Part shown: in pieces, positions 48,655-60,000 of the stretch
Layout: each line of letters starts with the position of its first letter
Numbering within the stretch: position 1 is the first letter of the stretch
Source: Narthecium ossifragum
Lineage: Eukaryota; Streptophyta; Magnoliopsida; Dioscoreales; Nartheciaceae
DNA length: 64,000 bases
Direction: 5' to 3'
NCBI GenBank assembly: GCA_963920575.1
Contig: OY986966.1
Coordinates: 1,136,130-1,200,129 of the forward strand
Made by a program: the position numbers and the translations under genes
Notes under the pieces: generated by a model
Told to the model about the DNA's origin: nothing
The model's database searches: none
Seen by the model: only the letters and a program-made list of their open reading frames with translations

Positions 48655-51600
48655 ATGATGGCAGGGCAATCCGATCCTCATCTCTCCATCTTCTCAGCTC
48701 CAGAGGTCCGCCATCCCGATTCTAAAATTTATGTCCTTTTGTTTCTTGCTCTTTATTAAATTGAATGTTTTCATGGATCTTTGTTTATGTTTGGTGTTTC
48801 CTGTTTCCAGGTGGAGTTTTTGGCAGAGGATGAGACGGTGGAGATTGTTCCCAACATCAGAATGGAAGCCCTAAGCATGATATGCGTGAGCTTTTAGTCC
48901 CTTTTACCGTTATTTAGACGAAATTCTCATGTTTTTGGGCCACGGAAAATTTTGATTCATCTAAGTTATCGATGGAGTTGTGATTGATGTAATTGGATTG
49001 GTTCTATATCAGGGCGATTTCGGCCCCTTTTTACCCCAAATGGCCACCAAAGTTCCGATGTGGCTTGCGATAGCTCTGAAGAAACGTGGGAAGTGCACCA
49101 TTCGGACTCCTGAATGGATGACTGTCAGTAAGAATTCTTCTTTCAGCCGCCCTCCTACTTGTGTGCTTTGCGAACAATTTAAGGTGTCATACACCATTTA
49201 GGCTATGTGAATCAAGATATTTCAATGCTACCAGCTTGCAAAGAAGCAGACCACTTTTATGCAGTTGCAACGAGTGTTCACTTTGAGTCATTGGATGACT
49301 AGTGTTTTGAGTACTGGCTTTCCACACTCATAATACAATTGGTTAAATGTAAGCGTTGATATAGGTGTATGTGATCATTGCAGGTGCTTTAGATGGTTTG
49401 ATGTGATGTTTGGCACCACAAAATAGCGTTCCTATCGTCATTATCTCAGTTGAATTGCTTCCAGGAACTCTTGGACCTTTCGCTTAAGCGTCTATTCAAA
49501 GTGCTATATCACCAGGATCCTGAGAAATATAGATACATGAATCATATTGTTTAACTCAATTGTTCAAATGTTTAAGAAGTATTGAGGTCTTGACATTCCA
49601 CATTGTTTCACTGAATCATGCATCAATTGTGTTGTTTGCAAACTCTTATGTTGTCTACAGGCAGTTTTTTTGGCTGAATTCATTTGTTTATTTTGAAGAA
49701 ATTGTTCGCATCCAAAACTAGCAAGTCAAGTCATAAAATGTTTCATTTTTCCAGACAGGTTAACACAAGTGCTAGAAGCGGAACGCGAGTCACCAAGGGA
49801 ATTCCAGCCACTGCCCTTCCATTATGTCGAAATCTCAAGGATTTTATTCGACCAGTATGTAACCACCACAACCATTTTTTCCATTGAATTTTGCCACTTC
49901 AAGTGCTTTTCGAATCCAAGACATAACAGATATTGGTTGCAGTGCTCGTGATGACATACAAGATGTATATATGGTGGGTGTGGAATAGGCTCACATTATT
50001 GTGGTTATTTCTCTTTCTGGTCCATAAAATCACTCGTTATTTGTTATCTCCCAGGTGAGATCATTGATCGAGGACATCAGGGATGTGAGGTTTCATAAAG
50101 TTGAAACTGGCTTAGAGACTATATCTGGTCGCACGCATGCTGTGAAGGTATATCTGCTCCTTTTAAATCCAAATTTCCACTTTTTTGGCGTGAACAATTT
50201 TCTCTGAGTGTCTGAACAGTTTATCTGAACTTTGTGTCCTTGTAATAAATCAGGTCAGGGAACAACCTAAAATCGTTCGTCTAAACACCCACAAGAAAAC
50301 AATTAGTCCCACATGTTCTTCAAAACTGGACTTATTTGCAATACAACTAGCAACAATAATTTCTTTGACACGATGTGTCACACCTATGTGTTGAAGAGTG
50401 GGGTGGTTCTTTTGTATACGGCGAAACAGGGAGAAATCGTGTTGTATAAATAAATTTTTGTAGTCATTCTTTGCTCCCCCCTCAACATGAAGTTTACTCT
50501 TTTTTTCTTTCTTTCTTTCTTTCTTTCTTTGGTTATCAATCTTCATCAGTGACAACAAGAATCTGTTGTCTGTGCTGGGGGGTTCTTGGTTTGTTTAACC
50601 CTCCTGCCGACCTTTTGCTGATCATTCGTTAATTCATTCTGTTCTTGTATGTATTTGCACGATTTTTATCTTTCCAGAATATGTTTTTCACAGCTAAAAA
50701 ATCTCTCAGCAATGGAGGTGAATATAGTGCGCCCCTTCATCATTAGAGCGTTACAAGCATTCTATAAACATGATAGCCCAGAAATGATTCATCAACCAGA
50801 GACAACAGCAGCAAAGAGGCAGATACCAGCAGATCGTGGTCCACGAGTAAGTTACTACATCAGGCTAATATCAATGCCTGTGTTCCACTTAGGCTTATAC
50901 CCACCTAGGTACCCATTACAGTGGAGGTAGTTATTAGTTGGCTAAAGGATCTGAAGAATTTGTAATTTACTCATATGTAGAACAGGACTTATGTACTGAT
51001 ATGATTGACTGTTATTTATGAATAGAAGCCATCTAGCAACTCGAATGTAGTAACTGCTAATGCAGATTTTGGGCTGAAGGCCTTTGACTTGGAGACATGC
51101 AAGTTGTGGAACGCAGTCCATCCTGAACTGGGCATTAAATTGGGTGTGGGAGAAATACTTAAGCCTGATTCAGTTGATGAATCTTCTTTATTTTTTCTGA
51201 TCATGGAGTCTTTAGCTTAGTAGGTTAATAGGCTCGACATCTACTCGAGTAATTCAAGACTGTTCACATTTGGCATGAAAGTTTTACTTTTCCACAAAGC
51301 TGCTGCCTAACATATATCTTCAAGTTCCTGTCAGCACCAATATTTGGTTGATCCTTTTTTTCCTATCAATTAGACTTTGATGGCTTTTTTTCTGCAATAG
51401 GTCTGCTAATTACTTGTATATGTTTGGGGCCTGTCTTTGTTTGCAAGCGCATATTCTTTTTCAGTAAGTATATTCTTAGAGATACAATTGCCTTCTCTCT
51501 GCTGGCTCGAATGATTCCTCGTGAGATGCATGCACATAACTGTGATAGGGCCTACCGCTCCTTTTTTTCTCCCAAATAAGACTCTTTCTCCATTCTAAAC

Positions 51601-51886
51601 CGTCTTACCTTTGTCAGCTTTCACAAGGAAGCATGAACTATTATTTTCAGGAAAATAGTATGCTCTAGCCGTAGACTGCCTTCTATCTGTAATTTTGTAA
51701 GCTGTTATGAATTTGAAAATACATTAGCTCATATGGCACAAAAACCTTCGAGTATGATAAGGGTGACCAGAGGGTGGAAAGGCAAGTTCTGGATCATCTA
51801 CAACAAATACTTTTGCCATTGTTAAGCTAAAGATTTATGTTAAATTTGTTTTAATTCTTGTTCAGCGAGATCTGCGTCCTCGGTGA
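48655..51886 (+). CDS. DNA replication complex GINS protein PSF2
   Basis: Subunit of the GINS complex, which with Cdc45 and Mcm2-7 forms the replicative helicase in the nucleus. Eight exons (48655-48705, 48811-48885, 49013-49127, 49755-49854, 49943-49973, 50055-50147, 50694-50846, 51866-51886) give 212 residues, or 211 if the second of two adjacent ATGs (48658) is used. [116 protein letters not shown] and [20 protein letters not shown] are PSF2 hallmarks. The last exon is only seven codons (RDLRPR, stop), as in other plant PSF2 genes. E2F-like sites lie upstream. Confidence 0.95.
51026..51220 (+). other. Open stretch in PSF2 intron 7, possible alternative terminal exon
   Basis: After an acceptor-like GAATAG, 64 codons stay open in the phase needed to continue from PSF2 exon 7. 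They encode [40 protein letters not shown] and so on, ending [13 protein letters not shown]. Composition is protein-like. I recognise no domain. It may be an alternative PSF2 C-terminus, an exonised fragment of another gene, or chance. Confidence 0.3.
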
Positions 51887-51889
51887 TTG

Positions 51890-53280
51890 CCCATCAAAGG
51901 TGTGCCCCACTGCTGTTGCTGGTGCCTTTCCCATCCAGGCAGTCATCTCCATTAAAGACAAGGAGAATCAGATCGGTATCCTACATGGTATCATATCTCA
52001 GATCCTACAGCTTTCTTTTCATTCATCTAGTTTTGTAAGTTTCCTAAACCTGCCAATTGTCTTCGGATGGGTTTGATTCCTAATAGTAGATATTACACAA
52101 GCTTGCTTCCCTCTCAGCTTCTTGGTCGAAAAAGGCATGAAGTTGAAAGTTTTTTGGCATTATAGTACTCTAGCCGGTTTTCGGAAAAAAAAAGAACAAA
52201 ATTTCCCAGCCTAAGATGCTTCGTGTCCCCTCTCAAATCATTGCTTCATGTCCACATTGGTTGGAGACCTTGGATGCGCTTCAGCCATGATCATATGCTT
52301 TCATGTGACACGAATTCAGCACTTGCACTTCAAATCCTCAATAACTGGTTAGAACTTTGACACCAAATAGTTTTTTAAGGTGCCGTTTTGTTTGGGCTAT
52401 ATGAGGATGCTGTGTCTATAAATGCTGCATCCAGAGCAGAGACTCTGCTTGGCTCAATTTGTCTAGCATGTGATCTGGTAGTTGGAGACATCAAAAGGCC
52501 TTCACATGCAATATTTTGCCACCATGTGGATCAAGTGGATGACTCGACCCGTTTGGTTGCAGAATAAGTTTAATTAAAATATATAAAAAAGCAAGTGCAA
52601 TGGCAAATAAATTGAAGATTTATATTTTCTAGTTTTTGTATTTTGTTGGAGAGATAGAAGATAAACGGCCTGGAAAAAAGAGAATATTAGTTATGGTGAT
52701 ATGGGAGAAAAATGAGCTTAGTTTTTATTCTACTCTTTAGTTATGATAAGGAATTAAGGTCAAATTTTTATTATGCTTGTTAATGGTTATCTGGTTGGAG
52801 GACTTGGCCACGATAAGCACGTTTGATTTGGGAAAGCTATTCTAAAGACAAAGGACTAGAAATTGCCTGGAAATAGATGGTTATCGTTTAGTAGGTAACG
52901 ATCAGAAGTTCTGGCTTCCTGAGCTCGTTCCCACTTGCTGCCATGAATGAACCATCAAAGCTAGCAGCCAAAGAGCAGGACCAAGCGTTTGGTGTCCCTT
53001 GGCTTAGATGCCAGAACGTTGAACGTATGCAGCTGAATATAGGGTGGAACACGTGGAGTGCTTCCTATGATTCTGGAAGCACCGCCAATGTAATGTTGAC
53101 AAATGAACTACTTACGTTGGAAATTTATATTGCAACTAATCCAAGTTTCAGATAATGCAAATTATAAATATAAATAGATAAGCTCACGGTTCGTTTGATC
53201 GAGGATAGAATAAGTTTGTATGTTGGATAAAGTAAAAGTTATGTAAGCATTAACGATAGATAGTTATGTAAGATTGTGGA
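51890..53280. other. PSF2 3' UTR and intergenic DNA
   Basis: The first few hundred bases are likely PSF2 3' UTR. The open frames at 51858-52076 and 52943-53155 have no recognisable domain. No element borders were identified. Confidence 0.45.
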
Positions 53281-53283
53281 TAA

Positions 53284-53641
53284 AGGGCTCGTTTGTTTCG
53301 TGGTATTATAAATGGGTTAGGATTAGTAATTCGATGGATCTCATTTTATTCCATGTTTGATGTGATTTTAGACATGGAATAAATAATTCTATTGGGATTC
53401 CATATTCTTTGTATATTGGATAAAATAATCTCATAAGGGAGGTGAGATATGTAATCCCATGAAATAAGATCCATTGAATTAAAAAATAAAAAAGTTTAAA
53501 TATTTGATTAAATTTTCTCCCATTTTATCTTTTATCTTACTAAACATGAGAGTATTATATCCACCCATATCATGTCCTGTGAAACATACGTGATGTATAA
53601 ATGAGATTTATGCATATTTATTCTCAATCCAAATGGGCCCT
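53284..53641. mobile_element. MITE, Tourist-like
   Basis: A 358-bp AT-rich element. The left tip is AGGGCTCGTTTG and the right tip read inward is AGGGCCCATTTG. It is flanked by TAA and CAA, a near-duplicate of the TAA/TTA target of Tourist elements. Non-coding. Confidence 0.55.
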
Positions 53642-54689
53642 CAATCAATAGATAGTATGGTAAGATGGATCGTGTCTTATAAGATTGATCGTCAACTATT
53701 ACATATCATGTTAAACCATAATTTGTAATAAGGTCAGGGGAAAAATAAAATTTAATCACTTAGTTTATATTATAATACAAGCGATGCACTTCAGTACATG
53801 CCTGCTAGTCAGATATTTTTTGAAAATTCTGCGTTATTTTCCGTATTAAATACCAGTAGATTTGAGATTGGACACGTCTACAAATGATATGCTGCTAATC
53901 ATATTTTAATGTGATGTCGACACAAACTGGACACGTAACGTCTATATTTTAAATATGCACTTACGCGGAACGCACAGATATAATGTTAGAATATACACAT
54001 GACATAAGGCTGTAATTAAAAAAAAAAAAGTAGAAGATAATGTTGAGGGAGAGGAATTTTTTGCGGTATGATACCCCTCAGGTTCATATTTGGCGTTTTA
54101 ATACCCTTCCGTTGTTTTTTTGCAACTCCATACCCCTCAGCCAAAAAAAAGACATGAATACCCCTCATTTTTCCCATGCATCATACATGTCATCATACGA
54201 GTTCTTTCTATGCGTGGTTATGTGGGTTTCTACGCGCGTTTGCATTCTATGAGTGGAGTGTTGTCGATCTCAATGCCGACGGTGCTCGCATGAGTTCTTT
54301 ATCCCGCCATTTTTCCGCCACCGTCTCTTCCTCACTATCTCCTCTTTCTCCCTATCTCCTCAAACCAACACCGACGGGATACCTTCATATAACTTTTGAA
54401 GGCCGGACGGGTCGGTGGCGGCGGCGAAGGCAACAGGGAGAAATGGGCAAGTCTGTTGCCAGGTCCAAAGAATTGAAGAGCCCAAGCTATATTACTATTA
54501 TTATACAACAAAGGGGAAAAAAGAAAACAGTGGTGATCATGAGAGCTTATGCTTCTATCCACTGCCTCTTCCTAGGCGAAGCCACCCTGAAGACATGCTC
54601 CTCGCCGATGCACTCGTCCACCGTCACCACCCACTGCTACTGACTCTTCTTGCCTCCCGGAGGCACCCTGAAGACATGCTCTTCTTACC

Positions 54690-55040
54690 TTAACAACGCA
54701 TAAAAATAACAATAAGTACGCATAAAAATATCGTGCGCAGTTAAGGTGTTTTTATGCGTACTTATTTTTATGCATAAAAATAACAATAAGTACGCATAAA
54801 AATAACAATTAGTACGCATAAAAATATCGTGCGCAGTTAATGTGTTTTTATGCGTACTTATTTTTATGCATAAAAATAACAATAAGTACGCATAAAAATA
54901 ACAATAAGTACGCATAAAAATATCGTGCGCAGTTAAGGTGTTTTTATGCGTACTTATTTTTATGCATAAAAATAAAAATAAGTACGCATAAAAATAACAA
55001 TAAGTGTACGATATTTTTATGTGTACTTATTGTTATTTTT
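54690..55040. repeat. 96-base tandem, internally palindromic repeats at the palindrome centre
   Basis: Three copies marked by GTGCGCAGTTAA at about 54733, 54829 and 54925 (period about 96). Each contains TACGCATAAAAATA and its complement TATTTTTATGCGTA. They form the hinge between the two arms of the surrounding element. Confidence 0.9.
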
Positions 55041-55220
55041 ATGCGTTGTTAAGGTAAGAAGAGCATGTCTTCAGGGTGTCGCCGGGAGGCAAGAAGAGCC
55101 GGTGGCAGTGGGTGATGACGGTGGACGAGTGCACCGGCAGTGGATAGAAGCATGAGCTCTCATGATCACCACTGTTTTCTTTTTTTCCCTTTGTTGTATA
55201 ATAATAGTAATATAGCTTGA

Positions 55221-55775
55221 TCCTTGTGTTTCTGTTGGGATGATCTAATTAATCTCGAGGGGTTTTAATTTGATACCATCCAATATTTTCAGGATTTTAT
55301 TATTATTATTTTTGGATATCAGGTATCTTTTCAGAGGACTCTACGACGTAATTAATCAAAGAAAAGTCTCAGCAAGAATCCAACAAATGTACATGTAATG
55401 TTAACGGGCCATGAAAAGCACCCTATATATCAAACTAGTATATGTTTTGCTAATTAAGCCCAAACATGCTGCATGGGCTCGGGTTGATCTACTTTATTCC
55501 TACCTAGTCCGGGCCGGTTTGGACATCCTCAGCCCTTGATCTACTTGAGAGCGTTGCTTGCTCTGTGCAGCCGCGAAGGTTCTTTGGTCAGCTATTGAAG
55601 GAGATGAACTCTCTTGTCTTCAATGATTTGTCCAACTCCACTACTGCTCAGCTCTGCTCTGCAGACTTATTTCTAGACAGTCCAAGGAATTCCTGGCTGC
55701 CAAGAAGCCTGCTCAGCTGCCTTGGACCAGCTCTCTTCTTCTGGTCTTGCTGCCTGCTGCTGCTGCTTAGATAGA
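55221..55775. other. Secondary insertion in one arm of the palindrome
   Basis: This 555-base segment has no counterpart in the left arm. It is bounded by the 8-base direct repeat TAGCTTGA (55213-55220 and 55776-55783), where the intact left arm has a single junction. It has no obvious TIRs. It contains a 69-codon leucine-rich frame (55565-55774) with no known domain. Confidence 0.6.
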
Positions 55776-56286
55776 TAGCTTGAGCTCTTCAATTCTTTGG
55801 ACCTGGCAACAAACTCTCCCATCTCTCCCTGTTGCCTTCGCCGCCGCCGCCGACCCGTCCGGCCTTCAAAAGTTATATGAAGGTATCCCATCGGTGTTAG
55901 CTTGAGGAGATAGGGAGAAAGAGGAGATAGGGAGGAAGAGATGGTGGCAGAAAAATGGCGGGAGAAAGAACTCAGGCGAGCACCGTCGGTATTGAGACTG
56001 GCAACGCTCCACTCGTAGAATGCAAACGCGCATAGAAACCCACATAACCACGCATAGAAAGAACTCGTATGATGACATCTATGATGCATGGGAAAAATGA
56101 GGGGTATTCATGTCTTTTTTTTTGACCGAGGGGTACGGAGTTAAAAAAAACAACAGAAAGGTATTAAAACGCCAAATGTGAACTTGAGGGGTATCCTACC
56201 GCAAAAAATTCTGAGGGAGAGGGGCAAGGGGTCATCTGTTGAGTCATAGATCTTGTCATAACTAATTTTTCACAGGTGATGTAAAG

Positions 56287-56330
56287 TTGATAACGAGAGA
56301 GAGAGAGAGAGAGGGGGGGGGGAGTGGGAG
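56287..56330. repeat. (GA)n and poly(G) microsatellite
   Basis: About 9 GA units followed by a run of G, in the region homologous to 5935-6025, which also ends in GA repeats. Confidence 0.9.
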
Positions 56331-56334
56331 AGTA

Positions 56335-57470
56335 ATTAACTCAAGTCTAAATAGGAAAAATACGTCACGAACAGCGTGGGCTACGTCAGGATGTCTTCGT
56401 CAAACCTACCGTATTCCCACCGCTGCTTGCGTGTCCGTCACGTCCCCACGGCGGCCGTCATCGCTTGGCCCACCGTCTCGGACCGGAAACTTGGTCTCCA
56501 AGCCATTCCTCTTCTTTTTTACCTCTAAACAAAATTATCAAAATACCCTCACAACCTTTCTCTCGTGACCCTCGTGCTCGGACCATTTATCTCGACTGGA
56601 CTCGAACCCACAAGATCCAGATCCACCCATATGGATTGGACGTTGATTTGATTGGAGACGAACATCTCAAATCAGAAACAAAGCGTCACCCCCACAATTT
56701 GTTACAAAAAAGGAAGCGAAATCCCAGCATTGATCACTAATAAATCATACGATCCAAATCGAATGGCAGCAACTATAATTACGGTGAGCCCGAATCCCCC
56801 AGATTAGAGCCCACATTAATTAGGTGCAGGATTAGATTAGGTTAGCTCGGCTTGCATGCCGCTTTAAAGGGCCGATGGCGACTAATAACCGTATGATGGC
56901 AACGTCTCCCTTCAGGCCTTCACGGGTTCTCCGCCACGGCGCCCAATCGACGGCCGTGATCAAGGGGGGGGACCCCCATGATGTCGTCATCGGCGGGGGT
57001 TTCGAACGCCATCGTGTCAGCTTCCGGCAGCTGAACCACCGGTCCTCGATTGGTTATTTTGGAATCGATGGGGTGTTTTGGGGATATTTTGCAAGGGCGG
57101 TGGCTTCTCTATAAATTCTCGTCTCCGTGGCTTTCGCCTCTCATCCTTCTGGGTTGCAGCGGGTTTCCTTCCTTCTTCCACCCATTGGGATCGAATCGAA
57201 AGCTTTTGATCCTATAAAGTCGATTAGGATCGAAGAATTCTTTCGGGATTTTAACGTTAGGGTTTAGAGTTTTGTTTTGTTTTCTTTGAATTGCATTGAG
57301 AATTCAATTCTCCAGTAAATCGTCTTGAAACCCGGGGGGATTAGGGTTTCCGGAGATGGATTCTTCGTCGGTTGTTCGATCCTGATGGAGGGATTGGGAA
57401 TTCTCGAGATTGGATTGGGAGCTGGTTTGCTGAGGTTGGAGTTTTGTGAAGAGTTTGGGCCGGGGTGGCG
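56335..57470 (+). promoter_or_regulatory. Upstream and 5' leader region of the DUF506 gene
   Basis: GC-richer toward the gene. A leader with pyrimidine-rich and GGGTTT-containing stretches precedes the ATG at 57471. A short open frame at 56875-57114 is unsupported. No other gene is seen. Confidence 0.4.
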
Positions 57471-60000
57471 ATGCTTTTGACGGAGGAGCTGAGGGGCTGG
57501 ACGGGGGAGGGACGGCGACTGGGGAAGCTGGCGTCTTGGGGGCGGGAGAGCAGACCTGGCGGGGTCTCCGCGGGAGCCGGTGGTGGTGGTGGTGATAGCG
57601 GTGATGGCGTGGAGGGGGAGTGCCGAATTTGTGCTGCGGCAGGGGATCTTTGGGTGCGGCTTACCAGCGGTGAGGGCGGGGAGTTTGTGGGCCAGATTGC
57701 GGGGTTTAGCCACGAGAGCGAGCACGACCTGGCTTTGATGGTGAGCGACTTCTTGGAGAACGGTAGCAGCGGGCCAGAGTCCCGGTATAGCAGCGACAGC
57801 GATTCCGGGTTCTCTGATCTCAACCACCTCGCTGAGACGGTCCTAGTGAGTACTTTTTTCTGATTTCTTAGTCTTACGATATTCTTTCTTGAGGATATCA
57901 CTTGTGTTCTTATGTTAGAGTTGCCTGTGTATTTGAGTCTTGATTCAGTTACTGCGATGATGCTATGGAGATGGGCTGTTTGCCCGGAATGTGAAACAAA
58001 ATTATAGAATTGAACAGGATCTGATGAATTCTTCATCATTCCGTCTAGTATTTATTTTTCTTTTTGATTTGTTGCATACGCTTTGAAAAGCTATATTGTG
58101 ACCATTCTGTGAATACCAGTTGACAGATTCTTATTGAAATGTTCAAGAAAAATTAAAGTGATATGTTCATGGGCACTTTCAGTCTTATGCAGGAGAATCA
58201 GATGGTCATATAGTCTTGTCTGAACCCGAAATAATCAACTTTAAATCTTAGACCACATTCTGGAAAAAGTCCAAATAATGGTCATAGCAAAACTTCATTT
58301 TACGGTTTATTTCTGGTTCCTTCCTTCTTGTAGTTGTAAGGCTTTTCATATGAAATGTGAAATCAATTCTTATATCAGTAGATCTGTTTTTCCGAGTCAT
58401 TGAAGGCTGTTGTATGCCATTTCTAACTCCTGGGGAAATTTTATTTCTTTCTATGATTTGCTTTCTGCTTTGTTCATACTTCCCTCGAATATCCACGACT
58501 CTGGAGATGGTTAGGCATGTTATAGATGCTTCAGATGGAGAAATGGTATTTTTTTGCCTGAGACAATCTATTTAGTCAGTTTTAGTGTATTAGTTCTGAA
58601 TTGAGTATCTGTTGTTGTCCTAGACATATGATAGGCTGCCTGGGTACTTGGACGTATACACATGGTATAGATAAATATGCATATGGTCCATGGGCATTTC
58701 ATGGCACCAGGTGTTGCCAAATCCAAGCAAGCAACATTTGTTTAGCTTCTGGTAAATGATTGCATGTATTCTTAAACATCTTTGTCATGGATTGATCTCC
58801 TTTAGGGATGTTGGTCAAACTGCAAGATGACATATCTGGATGTTACTGGCAGGTGTCTCTGTGGTGACTGCTGCTATTCATTGTGAGTTGATGGTTCTTG
58901 TAAGCTCCATTGTTATGCTATGATCCATGGTTGATGCAAAGGAAATTGAATGGTCTTTTGCTTCATCTTTGATTCACTGTTCTTTAATGTCCTTTGAAGT
59001 GCTTGAGATAAATTTGGAACTATACTCATCTCCCTTTATCTTGACATAACTGAGTATATTTGTGTTGTGGAAATTATGAATTTTTTTCCCATCACTCTTT
59101 TACATGCTGTACTTTTTTGCACAAATAGATTTTACTAAAGACTTTTTTTTCTGGCTTCAAGTTCAATAAAGATTCCATGGATCAAAAGGAGAGCGATTTA
59201 TTATCTTGCGTTCATACTCTCCTGCTGTCTATGAACGAGAAGAATATTTACTTTCCTGAAAATGGTCCATGTAAAGCCAGCTGCATTCGGCAATCGTTGG
59301 TTAAGCTGCTTAGACGTTCTGGTTATGATGCTGCTGTGTGCGCATCCAAGTGGCAGGGTTATGGCAAAGTTCCTGGAGGTACTTTTAACAAGGATCTCTC
59401 TGCTTTCTTTCCATTTCACAAGGCCCCATTGATCTGTATTTGAAACCTTTTCGCATAGTCGTATAGTCAATAGTTGATTTTGGCTTCTCTAACTTGCATC
59501 TGTATTGTTCATCAGGCGATCATGAATATATTGATGTCATTGTCAAGGGTGCTGATAGGGATTCTGAACGCTTGATTATTGACATTGACTTCCGCAGTCA
59601 TTTCGAGATAGCTAGAGCAGTTGAGTCCTATCATGCAATCCTTACTTCACTTCCGGTAGTCTACGTTGGTTCAGAAGCCAGACTCAAGAAGTTCTTGCAA
59701 GTTATGGCTGAAGCTGCTAAGTTTTCTCTCAAGCAGAATTCCATGCCTCTGCCTCCATGGAGATCACTGGCGTATTTGCAAGCCAAATGGCATTCTAAAT
59801 ACGAGAGGAGCTGGGATCTACAGGCACGGGACACTCATAGCAGCTACTCGTCCAATCACAAGCAGTGTATTGGGCATTTGAGGAGATTGAAATCATCCTT
59901 GCAATCGGAAATTGAGAAAGAATGGCTGCTGAAACCCATAGTGAATGACAAGAAAATGAGACCCAGGTTTGGGAGGCGGCTCTCCCTGCTTAGAAGCTGA
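57471..60000 (+). CDS. DUF506 (PDDEXK-like, plant-specific) family protein
   Basis: Family of unknown biochemical role with a predicted PD-(D/E)XK nuclease-like fold, often stress-responsive. Three exons (57471-57845, 59162-59378, 59516-60000) give 358 residues with phase-consistent borders. Typical landmarks: acidic-serine region ALMVSDFLENG and SRYSSDSDSGFSD, then DLLSCVHTLLLSM, IRQSLVKLLRRSGYDAAVCA, SKWQGYGKVPGGDHEYIDVI, RLIIDIDFRSHFEIARAVES, YHAILTSLPVVYVGSEARLK, SMPLPPWRSLAYLQAKW, and a basic C-terminus RRLSLLRS. The GC-rich first exon has a glycine tract. The 1.3-kb intron 1 is long for the family. Function is not assigned beyond family membership. Confidence 0.92.

Larger units (their letters stand above)
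54054..56211. mobile_element. Giant palindromic Mutator-like or foldback element with perfect 10-bp target duplication
   Basis: Perfect duplication TGAGGGAGAG at 54044-54053 and 56212-56221. Each arm is about 700-750 bases. 54054-54480 pairs with about 55790-56211, and 54480-54790 pairs with about 54960-55220. The tip is GAATTTTTTGCGGTA followed by several ATACCC(C)TC words. A 555-base segment (55221-55775) interrupts the right arm only. There is no transposase; the long frames inside (for example 54176-54643 and 55673-56089) are mirror images of one another and carry no known domain. Duplication length and TIR length fit a Mutator-like mobiliser. Confidence 0.88.

Noticed and set aside
54690..55040. 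CRISPR-like repeat array
   Set aside because: The repeats are contiguous 96-base AT-rich satellites without unique spacers, in a plant nuclear sequence.
55565..55774. 69-codon leucine-rich frame as a gene
   Set aside because: It sits in a TE-internal insertion, is rich in CTG/TGC runs and has no homologous pattern I recognise.
54054..56211. LTR retrotransposon
   Set aside because: The long repeats are inverted, not direct, and there is a 10-bp duplication and no gag/pol; a TIR or foldback element fits.
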